A DNA stretch of 39,523 nt from a virus. Shown here piece after piece: positions 7,448 through 17,672 of this stretch. Below the pieces are notes generated by a model, which saw nothing but the letters and a program-made list of their open reading frames with translations, was not told where the DNA came from and did no database searches. Both the position numbers and the translations under genes were made by a program. Every line of letters begins with the position of its first letter. Positions within the stretch are counted from its first letter, which is position 1. Location of the stretch: positions 1 through 39,523 of IMG/VR virus record IMGVR_UViG_3300030098_005730. One strand, 5' to 3'.

Positions 7448-9487
7448 ATGGCACCGAAAGCCAAAGTTGATGCAAAGGTTCACAGCAAGACCATGTGGCC
7501 AGATGATGTTGCTGCCCTGGAGAAGATGAGTCCTGCGGACAGAAAAGGCCTTCGGGAGCTTCAGGGTTTAGATCCCAAGAAGCTCAAGGATGCTTATTGG
7601 GCCGAGGCGGTGAACGAAGCGGCAATCAAAAAGCATGGGAAGAAAAAGGTCGACGAGTTTTACGACAGCTTTCCACAGAAGCCGACTCCTACACCCCAGC
7701 CGGTAGAGTCGAAGGATCAATACGCGCGTCGGCGGCAAAAGAGCGACTTCAATATCTACAAACTCTATCAGGCTTACCGTGATGGTACGGGATACCTTCG
7801 TATTACCGGGACTGGGCCGAAGAGTAGGCATGAGTGGACAGCAGAAGATGTCCAGCGTGCTTTCAGCTCAGATAGCCCCCAGGGCGAACGTCGTCTGGAG
7901 CATTTCAAGCGATGGAAAGCTGGCGAAGTAGAGATTGGGGGTTTCACGTTTGATGATGAATGGACTGGAGAAGGTCCTGGTCCAGATCCAACACAGCCGA
8001 CCTGGACGGAACGTGAGGAATCAGACCCAGTAACCAGTCCTACTCGCCCTCCTCAACATCTCGATGAGCAGTGGGAAGGGCCAAGCTGGAAGGTTGGAAT
8101 CTTTGGCTCCATTGCCCACGGTACAGGCTGGATTGATGTAACTGGCGCTGTCGGACCGAAGGGAAAGTATTACAACCACTTCCAAGTTCGGCAGATGTGG
8201 GAAGACAATCCGGATTGGCAAACTGATCGGGATGCTTGGCGTACAGCAAATGGTTTTGTTCCAGGAGAAGGCTGGACAGAGGGGCCTCCCGCAGCCGGAA
8301 CAGGCAGCATAAGTCAAATTTTCGACCTGTGGTATCGCGCTAAAGCCGAGAACGGTGGCAAGCCACTAGACGACGATTTCGATATTGGCAATGGCATGAC
8401 GGCTGGAGAGGTCAGGGAGATCGTTTCCTCTCGCCCCAGCATCCAGCGTGAACATGACCGATGGCTGGAGAAGCATGACTGGGCGGGAGGAGAGCCTCTT
8501 GGTGAACCCGATACGAATCGAGAAGAGGAGCCTGAATACACAGGTCCAACTCATCTTCGTCCATCTGCCCGAGAAGATCTGACGGGCCTGGCGCAACGTC
8601 TTATTTCCGAACACGATGCTGCGATGAAAGAGGGGGAAGACGTTCACGATCTAGTGCGACTGACGCAAAATTTTGAGAAGAGGATGGCTATTCTCGAAAG
8701 GCGCGGCACTATTGATTGGGACAATATTACTTGGGACAGCAGTCGGTTCCACAACCCGGAAGCAGAAGACATGGACTTCCGGGAGCGAATTTCAAGCGGA
8801 CAACGAGCTGGATGGGAACGAAAAGGACGTCGTTATAATCCGTGGATTTGGGCACAAGGAGAACTTGAAGAATTTGGGAGCCTTGGTCCTGCTCGGCGAG
8901 AAGAGGCGATTCGTGGACTTAAAAGGGGAGAACGGTATTTGGGTTCTCGGCCTGAACCTCAACCTGAAGAACCAACTGAAGAAGAGATGCGACCTATCCC
9001 AGATAGAACCTGGGAGCTTTGGATTAAGGATGCAGAACGTCGCAATCTCACCCCAGGGATAATCAGGCAAGAAGCCTATGCTCATTTCCAGCCTGAGTTC
9101 ACAACAGAAGAAATTGACAAGATGCTAGGCGTCTACTTCGGAGAAGACGTTGATCCCCCGGTTGCGCGCAATCAGGCGCAAACTACTCCGACAACCGATG
9201 AAAAAACAGCAGACAATCGCTTCATACTCCCCGAGGGGGATGCCCAGTTTGGAAAAGGGCCAATGAATGATTGGACTGCTATCGCCGATATGGGTTCTCC
9301 AGCAAAACCCAGAAGGCAAGATCGCAGCCAGGCTGATTGGATGCTTGGGCAAGAACCTGAGTATAGGCCTGAAGCGGAGATGGAAGGACCAAGGTCGGTC
9401 TCTCCTTCTGTAGATTACATTTTGCCGAGTGGCGCTCCCAGGATGATACGTCCTGGAGGCAGAGCGGATTACGATCCCAATGCGTGA
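7448..9487 (+). CDS. Large Trp/Gly-rich virion-operon protein with degenerate internal repeats
   Basis: 679 residues, ATG preceded by GGACGGGAGA. It is hydrophilic and unusually rich in Trp, Glu, Pro and Asp. Two segments of about 65-70 residues look like divergent copies: one starts GTGYLRITG near residue 113 and ends DEWTGEGPGP, and one starts GTGWIDVTG near 225 and ends GEGWTEGP. A third, weaker copy lies near 300-350 (TAGEVREIV, DRWLEKHDWAGGEP). The C-terminal third is Pro/Glu-rich and probably disordered. It lies in the tail/ejection segment, so an internal or tail-associated virion protein is plausible. No family recognised. Confidence 0.6.
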   Translation: MAPKAKVDAKVHSKTMWPDDVAALEKMSPADRKGLRELQGLDPKKLKDAYWAEAVNEAAIKKHGKKKVDEFYDSFPQKPTPTPQPVESKDQYARRRQKSDFNIYKLYQAYRDGTGYLRITGTGPKSRHEWTAEDVQRAFSSDSPQGERRLEHFKRWKAGEVEIGGFTFDDEWTGEGPGPDPTQPTWTEREESDPVTSPTRPPQHLDEQWEGPSWKVGIFGSIAHGTGWIDVTGAVGPKGKYYNHFQVRQMWEDNPDWQTDRDAWRTANGFVPGEGWTEGPPAAGTGSISQIFDLWYRAKAENGGKPLDDDFDIGNGMTAGEVREIVSSRPSIQREHDRWLEKHDWAGGEPLGEPDTNREEEPEYTGPTHLRPSAREDLTGLAQRLISEHDAAMKEGEDVHDLVRLTQNFEKRMAILERRGTIDWDNITWDSSRFHNPEAEDMDFRERISSGQRAGWERKGRRYNPWIWAQGELEEFGSLGPARREEAIRGLKRGERYLGSRPEPQPEEPTEEEMRPIPDRTWELWIKDAERRNLTPGIIRQEAYAHFQPEFTTEEIDKMLGVYFGEDVDPPVARNQAQTTPTTDEKTADNRFILPEGDAQFGKGPMNDWTAIADMGSPAKPRRQDRSQADWMLGQEPEYRPEAEMEGPRSVSPSVDYILPSGAPRMIRPGGRADYDPNA

Positions 9488-9695
9488 GTTGGGAGATAAG
9501 TCTCTGGGGCGTAGCCAGATGGAGAAAGAGAATCCCACTCGAGTTCGGGATGCTCAACTTTTGCAGGCGTACCCTGGTCGAAGCAGGTTAGGTGCCTCTG
9601 TAGATTCTCGGGCTAGAGGAGTTGTTGCTGTTTCAACAACGCTTGTTCCCCCTGCTGGTAGCCGAAGCAGAGAACAGCGTCGTGGGGAGACCTGA
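9480..9695 (+). CDS. Small Arg-rich hypothetical protein (71 aa)
   Basis: 71 residues starting MRELGDKSLGRSQMEKE and rich in Arg/Ser. It overlaps the upstream stop by 8 nt and ends 2 nt before the next ATG, so it exactly fills the only gap between two large virion-operon genes. This strongly favours it being real. Function unknown. Confidence 0.6.
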   Translation: MRELGDKSLGRSQMEKENPTRVRDAQLLQAYPGRSRLGASVDSRARGVVAVSTTLVPPAGSRSREQRRGET

Positions 9696-9697
9696 CA

Positions 9698-11437
9698 ATG
9701 AATGATATTTTGCGCCCAGGCGGATCTGGTGGAACGGCTTCCAAGCCGAAGAGAAAGAGTAAGCAAGAAAACCTGCTAGATGTTGCAGAAAACAACGACA
9801 TCATGCGTCCACCCAAGGCATTTCAGCCGAAAGAAATTACGTTTTATAGCGAACCCGGCAAAATGAGAGAGGAGCATATTGCTCCTGGCCCAAATGTCGC
9901 TGGTGCTGGTGCGTCTCAACGTAATCTTCTTTTTGGAACATCAGGGGGAGAGTTCAAGGCTGGGTTTAGGAATGATGGAACGCCATTCATTCTGAATCCC
10001 CTGGACCCAGAGCATAGCTATAGCCCTCATGATTTTTTCAAGTGGCTGGCCAACGCTCAACTTTTTTCCGGGCAGGGTGGAGTTGTTGATCCCTCTCAGG
10101 GCTTGTTGACGGGAGTTGATTGGGCGCAGGGAAGGACCGGCGTTGAGGATTTTGACAAGTGGATGCAACCTTCCCAGGACATACTGAGGGATCGAGTCGG
10201 CCAGGACTGGAATATCGCAGATCGAGCAGCAGAGTCGGACATGTTCCGAACAAATGCCGGAATCATGCAGCTCGCGAATATGCAGAATGCTCCGTATTTC
10301 GATCCGGTTTCGGGAACGAGCATGGGTGCTGGAATTGAAGAGACCTATGCACGCATGGGACCGGAAGCAGCACTGGGCTGGCAAGCCCTGGCCAACAACC
10401 AGGCTCTCGATGCTTTCAATGCTTTTGGTGGGAATAACCTCCTTGCTGGTATTCAGGCATCCGACCTTGATCGACTGATCGGTGGAGGCCAGGGAAGCAT
10501 CAGCGTAGGTGGGGGTGCTCCTCAATGGGCTGATCGGGTTTTGAATCAAGGAACCCCTCGTCTCGATGCGATGTTCGATGAGATGGATCGACGTCGGGAT
10601 CAGAGCATTTCTTCTGGCACGCAGAAGATTGCACAGGATGCAGCGAGGCTTGGCTTCCGAGGCGGCTTTGCCCAGGGCAAGGGTGCCGATGTCATTCGAG
10701 AAGCGATCACACGCAACGAAGGCGAGCAGGCCCAGATCCGAGCTCAAATGGAGAATGAGCTGCAAAACCGATACGCCTCCGCCCTCAACGCAGAAGGAGC
10801 GGCAGGAGCCCAGGTCGCCTCGTCTGCCGCATCATCCGCTGCAAGTATGCACAATGCACTGGTGGGAGCGCGGACTGGAATCCTGGGTGATCTTATCGGG
10901 GAACGAGGAGCTGCCGCCCGAGCAGCCCAGGGTGCAGTCTATGATCGAGTCAACCAAGGACTGCTTCTCGGTCACGATAGCCTGGAAGGAAGCCGAGAAC
11001 GGCTTGCTAACCTTTTTGGGAACCGCCTTGGTGCCCTGGACCAGAGATACATGAGCGATATGGATCGCCATGCGAACCTTCTTACCAGCGCGGAAGACTT
11101 GAGGCTGCGGGGCTTGGCTGGTCAGGATGCAGCGCGAAGTCAGGCTTTCCAGGAAATGCAGCAACTCTTCGGCAATCGTGATGCTCTCGAGCGTCAGCGC
11201 ATGATGGACTACGTGACGATGGACGAGCAGCTTCGGGCGATCAACCAGGCTCGACTTGATGGAATGTTTGAACTGGCTTCCATTCCGTTCCGCACAGAGC
11301 AGCAGATCGCAACGGGAACTGCGACTGGGCCTGTATTCCAGCCCAGAGGCACTGGCAATAATTGGATGCAGGCTCTGCCTGCAATCGCTCAGTTGGGTGG
11401 CCAGGTTCTTGGTGGCCCATCTTACGAACAAATTTAG
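9698..11437 (+). CDS. Putative internal virion / ejection protein
   Basis: 579 residues, preceded by GTGGGGAGACCTGACA. A disordered basic N-terminus (SKPKRKSKQENLL) is followed by an Ala/Gly/Gln-rich, mainly helical body with heptad-like segments (for example EAITRNEGEQAQIRAQMENE and LEGSRERLANLFGNRLGALDQ). Long helical, Ala-rich proteins placed after the nozzle genes are typical of podoviral ejection proteins that leave the capsid to form a trans-envelope conduit. The call rests on composition and gene order; there is no recognisable enzymatic motif. Confidence 0.55.
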   Translation: MNDILRPGGSGGTASKPKRKSKQENLLDVAENNDIMRPPKAFQPKEITFYSEPGKMREEHIAPGPNVAGAGASQRNLLFGTSGGEFKAGFRNDGTPFILNPLDPEHSYSPHDFFKWLANAQLFSGQGGVVDPSQGLLTGVDWAQGRTGVEDFDKWMQPSQDILRDRVGQDWNIADRAAESDMFRTNAGIMQLANMQNAPYFDPVSGTSMGAGIEETYARMGPEAALGWQALANNQALDAFNAFGGNNLLAGIQASDLDRLIGGGQGSISVGGGAPQWADRVLNQGTPRLDAMFDEMDRRRDQSISSGTQKIAQDAARLGFRGGFAQGKGADVIREAITRNEGEQAQIRAQMENELQNRYASALNAEGAAGAQVASSAASSAASMHNALVGARTGILGDLIGERGAAARAAQGAVYDRVNQGLLLGHDSLEGSRERLANLFGNRLGALDQRYMSDMDRHANLLTSAEDLRLRGLAGQDAARSQAFQEMQQLFGNRDALERQRMMDYVTMDEQLRAINQARLDGMFELASIPFRTEQQIATGTATGPVFQPRGTGNNWMQALPAIAQLGGQVLGGPSYEQI

Positions 11438-11446
11438 GGGAGGCCG

Positions 11447-12727
11447 ATGGAGAGTCCGGAACCGATTACGCTAGCGGCTGTTCTCATTGGCGGTCTCATT
11501 GCCAGTGGGGCTGCTGTTGTTGCCAAGGGTATCTACGATTCGGCAGTAACGGGTAACTGGGGATTCAAATACGTCCACGCCAGGGACACTGCCAATCTTC
11601 TTGGGTCCGTTGTCCCGGCTGGTGAAGCCATGGGCTTGGGGAATTTTGTTCGGAGAAACACCGGACAAGAGGAGGTGGAGTTAGATGGAGTCGGGCTCGC
11701 TCTCAATATTCTCAGCGGCGTTATGCAAGTGGCAGGTGCGGCTGGCGCAACTGGTGGATTTGGCGGTGGAGCATTCGGTGGTGGAGGAGCCGGTGGCGAT
11801 TTTGGAGCCAGTGGAGCTACAGCCATCGCAACCCCGGGCTCGAACCTCGGGTCGGAAATCGCGAAGCAAACGCTCGCGTCGCCGGACGCCTTCAACCAGT
11901 TCCACAACCCACTAGGCATCAGTATCAATGAGGCGCTGAGTGCGAACCTTGTCGATCCAGCCAGTGGAATTATCAAGACCTACGGCCTGGAGAACATTGG
12001 CACTCCTGCCGGTGCGGCTGGTGCAGCCCAGGGTGTAAAGAGTGTTGCCGAGCTCGGTGGCGCAGCCCCAACCGACGCCATTGCTATTGGGACAGCCAAG
12101 ACTCCTGGTGCTGTTGAGCAGGCTATGAGGCAAACGAACATAGCCAATGAGATGACCTTTGGAGATGTGAAAGTACCTCCTGCCAACTGGGTCCAGCGCA
12201 TGGGTTACGGAGCCCAGGAGGGCCTGAAGGGTGCGAGGGACAGCATCAGTGAAGTTTACCAAGCTCCCTTTGATGCCCTCGGCGAGAACACCACTCCGGC
12301 TGTTGGGGAATTTGCGAAGAACGCCACCATGGAAATGGGCATGAATGCCCTGGCGGAAACCGGACGTGATGATCCCGACTATGGTCGGGCGATTCTCGGA
12401 GGGCTGGCTGGAGCTGGGGCGAGCTATGCTGGAGCGAGTTTGCTCAGTCCCGGCAAGGCATTGGCCAACGAGCTTCAAGCTCGAGGTGGGCGGGGAATGA
12501 GGGCACACCCCGCTACGGTAGACCCGGTGGCTGGCACATACGGGTCGGCAATCAACAGAGCGGTGTCAGGCGGTACGGCGGGTATTGGCAGTGCTGCGCG
12601 AGCTGGGGTCCAGACCGCCATGACTCCTGAACCGCCAGTACGCAATACGCCGCCTGTCACCAATCCCTACAGGATGTTGTACCCTCAACGGTACATCAAT
12701 CGCTTTAACCCGAGGATGTTGGGATGA
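11447..12727 (+). CDS. Putative membrane-active ejection/internal virion protein
   Basis: 426 residues, GGGGAGGCCG before the ATG. The N-terminus has a hydrophobic helix at about 8-28 (TLAAVLIGGLIASGAAVVAKG). An Ala/Gly-rich hydrophobic stretch near 80-125 (NILSGVMQVAGAAGATGG, then GGGG-rich) and a further small-residue segment near 315-330 could cross membranes. Such amphipathic Gly/Ala-rich sequences occur in ejection proteins that open the envelope. It overlaps the following gene by 4 nt (GATGAC). Function inferred from context. Confidence 0.5.
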   Translation: MESPEPITLAAVLIGGLIASGAAVVAKGIYDSAVTGNWGFKYVHARDTANLLGSVVPAGEAMGLGNFVRRNTGQEEVELDGVGLALNILSGVMQVAGAAGATGGFGGGAFGGGGAGGDFGASGATAIATPGSNLGSEIAKQTLASPDAFNQFHNPLGISINEALSANLVDPASGIIKTYGLENIGTPAGAAGAAQGVKSVAELGGAAPTDAIAIGTAKTPGAVEQAMRQTNIANEMTFGDVKVPPANWVQRMGYGAQEGLKGARDSISEVYQAPFDALGENTTPAVGEFAKNATMEMGMNALAETGRDDPDYGRAILGGLAGAGASYAGASLLSPGKALANELQARGGRGMRAHPATVDPVAGTYGSAINRAVSGGTAGIGSAARAGVQTAMTPEPPVRNTPPVTNPYRMLYPQRYINRFNPRMLG

Positions 12728-14622
12728 CTCCTGAAGAGAGAAGACGTGAGATAGCGAGATTTTCTCGTCATCTACCTGATGCGCTGGTACCCGGCTCTGC
12801 GGTTTCGGTAAACCTACAGGGGCCTGATCCCTATCAGGGTGGGTCTCTTCCTGGTCGTAGCCGTGTTGTCCGTGGACGTACGATTCGGGAAGATCCGAGA
12901 CTCGCGCCTCGTCCGATGGATGTCGTGCTGGATCCGTTGATGGCCAATGGCTTGCCTCGAATGGGGACAACGCCATTTCAAAATCTCTACGGGCTCTACA
13001 ATACGCTCAAGGATGTAGATCTCACTCGAGTGGGCGATATGGCTCGCCCTCTACTTGGGGCCTATTCAGCAGCAGCTCGGCCTTTTCACGAAGGTTTGGC
13101 TGATGCCATAGATCGTTATCGGAATCAGGCGTCTTCGGGATCGGGCAAAGACCCGATCAGTGGTTGGGATCTGGATGCAAATGAAGACATCCTAGCCGAC
13201 CAATTCTTGACTGAGCTTGGGATGACAGGCTTGGACAAGCGACAGCTTGCCGAACTTGGTCACATGCAAATGAGCGGGGCCTCGGAGACGGACATCCGTG
13301 CCCGAGCCGAAGAGATCCGGGGGGGCACTCCCGATCCTGTAATCACGGAAGACTCCGAAGAAGGGTTCTTGAATCCAGGGCCTGTCGAAAACCCATATGC
13401 TCGCTTCCCTGCCGAAGAAGTTGAGACTCAGCAATGGGCGAGGCCTGCTGTATCTGACGAAGAGAGGAAGCGGCTCGACTCATTTACCAAGGATGAATAC
13501 TGGCGGGATCTCTTTGGCACCGACCAGGCGGTGGGTGTTGAGTCTAATTTTGACACCTCCGACTGGGATACTTTGGATTGGATCGGGAAGGGGGCTTTCG
13601 TCCCTATCAACATGCTGGACACGATGTTGGCCGAAGTTGGTTTGGGGCCAGAGTTCGAACGGCAGAGAACGATGATGGCCCTGGAAGCACAAGAGATCAT
13701 GGCCAAGAACCAGATGAATGATGCCCAGGTTGGGATGATGTCGCCGGTTACGGAAGAGGAGCGACGAGCCCAGCAGATTCAAGCTGCAATGCTTGCGGGT
13801 GCCCAGCAGGCTTGGGGTACATCTAGTTCCCCGGATAGACCAACTCCAAAGCAGAAGAGCTGGATCGAAACCCTGTTTGCAAGTCGTAAAGACCGGGATC
13901 GCCAGTACATGAATCAGAAGGCGCGAACCGCACAGGCTGTCCAAAGATCACAGCGACTCCAAAACAACTTGGATCAGACCATTGCTCAGGCTCAAACAGC
14001 CCAAGCCAGTCGTTTTGATGCGAAGCAGGACTGGCGACAGGACCAACTTCTGAATCTGGAGAGGGCTAGCCAGCAGAACGAATTTCGTCGTGGAGAGTTC
14101 AACGACAATTTGAAGTTGGCTCAAACGATCATCGGCCTCCAGGGGCAGCTTGCTGACAATGCACAAGCGAACCGGGAGGCGGCGATGAAAACGATGATTT
14201 ATCTGTCCGATATGGATGACGAGCGATTAAAAGAAATTCGGAAAATCGCCAACAGTAAGAACATGACCGAGGAGATGAAGCGGAGCCTCATCAACCAGTA
14301 TGTCCCGACGGTGAATGCTCCAAGTCTTTGGGGGGCTGGGAAGCAGATGGTCACGCAGAATCGCTATCAAGACGATCTGGGTCGGAAGGAAGCTGCTTAC
14401 CAGGATTACTTGGCTGCGGACGAGGACACCCGTTATTACCAGGGAAATCTTGAAAATTCTATGCTGCAACTGGAGGGGGGACAGGAAGAGTCTGGAATTA
14501 CCCTCTCTCCAGAAGATGACATGAAGATCCGCTGGCAGGATTACGTGGCCAAGAATGGCCATCCTCCTTCGGAAGCCGAGGTTGAGGAGTGGATTGAAGA
14601 GTACCGTGCGGGTGCAGAATGA
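12724..14622 (+). CDS. Putative internal virion protein, coiled-coil rich
   Basis: 632 residues, coupled to both neighbours by 4-nt overlaps. The N-terminal 250 residues are Pro/Arg/Asp-rich. From about residue 320 on the protein is helical, with Gln/Arg/Lys heptads (AVQRSQRLQNNLDQTIAQAQ and the following LLNLERASQQNEFRRGE). It sits between two candidate ejection proteins. No catalytic motif recognised. It could be a structural core component of the internal head proteins or a chaperone for them. Confidence 0.5.
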   Translation: MTPEERRREIARFSRHLPDALVPGSAVSVNLQGPDPYQGGSLPGRSRVVRGRTIREDPRLAPRPMDVVLDPLMANGLPRMGTTPFQNLYGLYNTLKDVDLTRVGDMARPLLGAYSAAARPFHEGLADAIDRYRNQASSGSGKDPISGWDLDANEDILADQFLTELGMTGLDKRQLAELGHMQMSGASETDIRARAEEIRGGTPDPVITEDSEEGFLNPGPVENPYARFPAEEVETQQWARPAVSDEERKRLDSFTKDEYWRDLFGTDQAVGVESNFDTSDWDTLDWIGKGAFVPINMLDTMLAEVGLGPEFERQRTMMALEAQEIMAKNQMNDAQVGMMSPVTEEERRAQQIQAAMLAGAQQAWGTSSSPDRPTPKQKSWIETLFASRKDRDRQYMNQKARTAQAVQRSQRLQNNLDQTIAQAQTAQASRFDAKQDWRQDQLLNLERASQQNEFRRGEFNDNLKLAQTIIGLQGQLADNAQANREAAMKTMIYLSDMDDERLKEIRKIANSKNMTEEMKRSLINQYVPTVNAPSLWGAGKQMVTQNRYQDDLGRKEAAYQDYLAADEDTRYYQGNLENSMLQLEGGQEESGITLSPEDDMKIRWQDYVAKNGHPPSEAEVEEWIEEYRAGAE

Positions 14623-17600
14623 CCCTGGAGGAAGCCCAAGCCAAGGCCAGGGCGCTCTCTAAGAGGCCCAGGAAGGCGCGTAAGCCCCGTTCCCAGGAGG
14701 ACAGGGCAAGAGCCCAGGCGGCGATCTTGAGGCTCGCAGAGGGCCAGGAGAGGCCTCCTGCGAGGGGTGTGGCCAGGCCCGAGGGTGAGTTTTCTCGTGA
14801 TCGGGAAGGAATCTCCCGGTCCGAGATCGAAGAAGCGGGGGCTCCAGAGGAAAGTTGGGGAGATTTCGGGGCTCAACTGGCTGGTGACGTGGTTCTTGGG
14901 ACGCCTGCGGCTGCGCTCACCCTTGCCGTCACGTCCCCCTTGGGGCCATGGGTATCAATCCCGGCAGCGGGGGCGGTCGGGGCTGTTACCGGCGGCATTG
15001 GTGGGCGCGTTATTGATAACCTGATTGGCGAGGACGAAGCTGCTGCGCCGCTGGACCCCAGTGAGATGGCCTTCGACGCTTTGTTCGGCGGCGGTCTTGG
15101 TTTGGCAGGGAAGGCGGTGGGTGCTGGCGTTCGCCGGTACAGGCACGGCAGAGGGGAAAGCGGTTCGGCTTTCGTCCGCTGGTTGGAAGACCAGCCTCAA
15201 CCTGCGGTGAGTGGAGAGGATCTCGATATTCGAGATCCGTACCAATCCCTGGAGAGGAATTTCACCCAGACTCCGCAGCAACGCGAGGGCCGTTTGAGAG
15301 CTTTGATGCAGGGGCCGCTGGGGCAGACGGCCACGGTGAAAGAGATTATTGCCGGGCGGGGTCGGGCTGTAGCCCAGAAGAAACTTCGCAGGGATGAGTA
15401 TGCCCGGAAGTGGCTAAGTGATCGGTCTGAAGCTGAGTGGCTGAGTTCGCCCAACGAGCTCCGAGAGCACGCTCGCAAGATGGGCTTGTTGTCTCCAGAC
15501 GAGAAGACTCGATACGAAGGCTTTGTAGATCGGGGCGGTGTCCTCCAGGAGAAGTTTGCGAAGCTGGCACGAGAAGAGACGGGCAAGCGTCAGCTCCTGA
15601 CGGATCGGGAAGAGCTTCCCAATAGCGGCTGGGATTTCGTAAAGACGGCGGCGCAGATGGTCCAGAGTCGGATGTTCAAGTTCAAACGTCCGAACGCAAT
15701 GTTCCGTGGTCAAGATGCGACGGACACCGACAAGCTGATCTCCAAGGTACTGGAAGCTGTCGGGGTCGACAGTGTTGCCGTGGAGCAGACGTACCAAGCT
15801 CTCATCAATCAGATCGGAACCCATGGGTCCAAGGGATTCCAAGATCGGTTCTATGATTACGCGATTGGGGACTTGTCAGTAGGGCCTCTTACCGAAGTCG
15901 ATTACAAATTGCTGACCCGATACTGGAAACTTCAGACAGAGATCTTCCAGCAGGCCGACCTGGAGAACATCTTGGTTCTTCACGAAGGTAAGGGGATGGA
16001 CGCTCTCCACAAAGCCATGGGCAAGGGTGATTCGTTCCTCGAGCCCATGATGCCGAAGTGGGAGAAGGGGAAAGTTGGGCGTTACGCAGCCCAATATGTA
16101 GACCCCAAGAAGGCAAAGGGGATGGAGGACGAGCTCGCGAAGAAGTTCCCGGGCTCAATGCAGCACGACGTTTCCCGTGGGTTTGCCCACATGTTTGGTC
16201 GAGTTAATCCGATTCCCGATGAATATCTCATCAAGGATTTCAAGCGACTACTGAGCAGGCAGAAGATCCAGCACGCCCATACTCTTGCCCAGGGTCTGAA
16301 CCTGGGTGGGCATGTGTCTGATTCCTTGGGTCAGATCACAATGCGTGGTCAGCACGCCTACGTGCATGGCTGGCTCAAGGCTTTCTTTGAACACACCCAG
16401 CGCAAGGGGGATCTAGGTCAGTCGAACATGCTTCGTGAGGTCATGTCCGATTTCTACGACGCCGAACAAGACACAGAAATGCGCGGGACAATGGCGGTGC
16501 TCAAGGATATGGCGTCGCGTGTCTACCTTCCTCGCAACGCAATCCCACAGCTTACCGAGGCCATGAATGTGTTTGGTTTCTCCCGGATCAGCGATTTGAC
16601 TCAGGGGAGAAAGTACCACAAGCGCTTCGGTCTCAAGGAGCAGTGGGCGCGGAGCATGGGTAGTGTCCAGGACCAGATCGCAGAGGGCCTGAGTTCTCAC
16701 GAAAAGCACCAGGTCACGGCTATGATGGCACGAAAGGCAGATCGGGGTGCTCGTCGGTTTGCTATTGAACCTCTCACGGGAAAGCTCCTCCGCATGGCAC
16801 GAGAGGCAGGAGACAACCCGACGGCGGCTCAACTCTGGGAGGCCTCGGAGGCCTTCAGCCTTGAGGTCTCGGACATGGATGCGTGGCGGAAGCTGCGTAA
16901 GATTGGAGATGGATCCACCGAGGAGCAGCAAGAGCTTCTGCGTGAGGGAGTCGACAATCTGATCCGTCGTCAGATGCACTTGTTCACAACCACCACACGT
17001 CCCCCCATCATGGGGAACCCCGCTTCTTCCATGGTCCTTCAGTTCAGGAACTTCAGCTTGAATGCAGCTGGTCGTTTCTACGAGGACATCATTGGACCGA
17101 TTCGACATGGCAAGCAGATGGCTAACATAGGCCGCCAGACTGGGAACAAGGAGATGAGGGATCAGGGTCGAGACCTGGCCATGCTGGGGGTCAAGAGGTT
17201 TGGCCGTGCAACTATGATGGGCTTTGCTCCCCAGACGGCGGGCCGAGCTCTTCGGACGGTCTTGGATAAGAACACCGAAGGTTGGGAAGCTGAAGATTGG
17301 ATCTGGTATCTGGCGGCATACGGGGCGAAGGATACCGCTGGAATGCAGATGGGTGTCTACGCTGATATGGCCAGCGTTTTTGTGAATGCTTTGGCTGGGG
17401 ATACTCGAGAGATGGATACGTTTGTCGGGCGTATTCCGGCAGTAGGCGTGGCCTGGGATACGGCGGGGCGGGGTGTCGTTGGTACAGGGCAGATCGCAAG
17501 AGGGCTATGGAATGACAGGCCCGAGAACGTACAGTCAGGATTGAATCAGGTGCTGAAGGGTGGGCTGAACATGGCTCGAGTCCTGGCACCCCACAGCGTG

Positions 17601-17672
17601 ACTGCGGCGCTCCTACCGAGCCCTACTTCGGGAACGGTAAGAGCACTACAGGACGCAATCCTTGACGATTAG
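14619..17672 (+). CDS. Very large internal virion / DNA ejection protein (1017 aa)
   Basis: 1017 residues, the largest gene in the window and the last of the rightward late block. After a basic Lys/Arg-rich N-terminus (EEAQAKARALSKRPRKARK) comes a hydrophobic Gly/Ala segment at about 95-135 (VVLGTPAAALTLAVTSPLG and GAVGAVTGGIGGRVI), which could insert in the membrane. A long helical body follows, including PASSMVLQFRNFSLNAAGRF near 805-825. A block of the form MxxQFKxFxxxxxxR recurs in large internal proteins of many short-tailed and jumbo phages, and this is my main family clue. No lytic-transglycosylase motif is seen inside it; separate murein enzymes are encoded on the minus strand. Confidence 0.6.
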   Translation: MTLEEAQAKARALSKRPRKARKPRSQEDRARAQAAILRLAEGQERPPARGVARPEGEFSRDREGISRSEIEEAGAPEESWGDFGAQLAGDVVLGTPAAALTLAVTSPLGPWVSIPAAGAVGAVTGGIGGRVIDNLIGEDEAAAPLDPSEMAFDALFGGGLGLAGKAVGAGVRRYRHGRGESGSAFVRWLEDQPQPAVSGEDLDIRDPYQSLERNFTQTPQQREGRLRALMQGPLGQTATVKEIIAGRGRAVAQKKLRRDEYARKWLSDRSEAEWLSSPNELREHARKMGLLSPDEKTRYEGFVDRGGVLQEKFAKLAREETGKRQLLTDREELPNSGWDFVKTAAQMVQSRMFKFKRPNAMFRGQDATDTDKLISKVLEAVGVDSVAVEQTYQALINQIGTHGSKGFQDRFYDYAIGDLSVGPLTEVDYKLLTRYWKLQTEIFQQADLENILVLHEGKGMDALHKAMGKGDSFLEPMMPKWEKGKVGRYAAQYVDPKKAKGMEDELAKKFPGSMQHDVSRGFAHMFGRVNPIPDEYLIKDFKRLLSRQKIQHAHTLAQGLNLGGHVSDSLGQITMRGQHAYVHGWLKAFFEHTQRKGDLGQSNMLREVMSDFYDAEQDTEMRGTMAVLKDMASRVYLPRNAIPQLTEAMNVFGFSRISDLTQGRKYHKRFGLKEQWARSMGSVQDQIAEGLSSHEKHQVTAMMARKADRGARRFAIEPLTGKLLRMAREAGDNPTAAQLWEASEAFSLEVSDMDAWRKLRKIGDGSTEEQQELLREGVDNLIRRQMHLFTTTTRPPIMGNPASSMVLQFRNFSLNAAGRFYEDIIGPIRHGKQMANIGRQTGNKEMRDQGRDLAMLGVKRFGRATMMGFAPQTAGRALRTVLDKNTEGWEAEDWIWYLAAYGAKDTAGMQMGVYADMASVFVNALAGDTREMDTFVGRIPAVGVAWDTAGRGVVGTGQIARGLWNDRPENVQSGLNQVLKGGLNMARVLAPHSVTAALLPSPTSGTVRALQDAILDD

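Noticed and set aside
9941-10765. 274-residue minus-strand open frame inside the ejection-protein gene
   Set aside because: Antisense shadow of a long well-coupled plus-strand gene; its composition is not protein-like.
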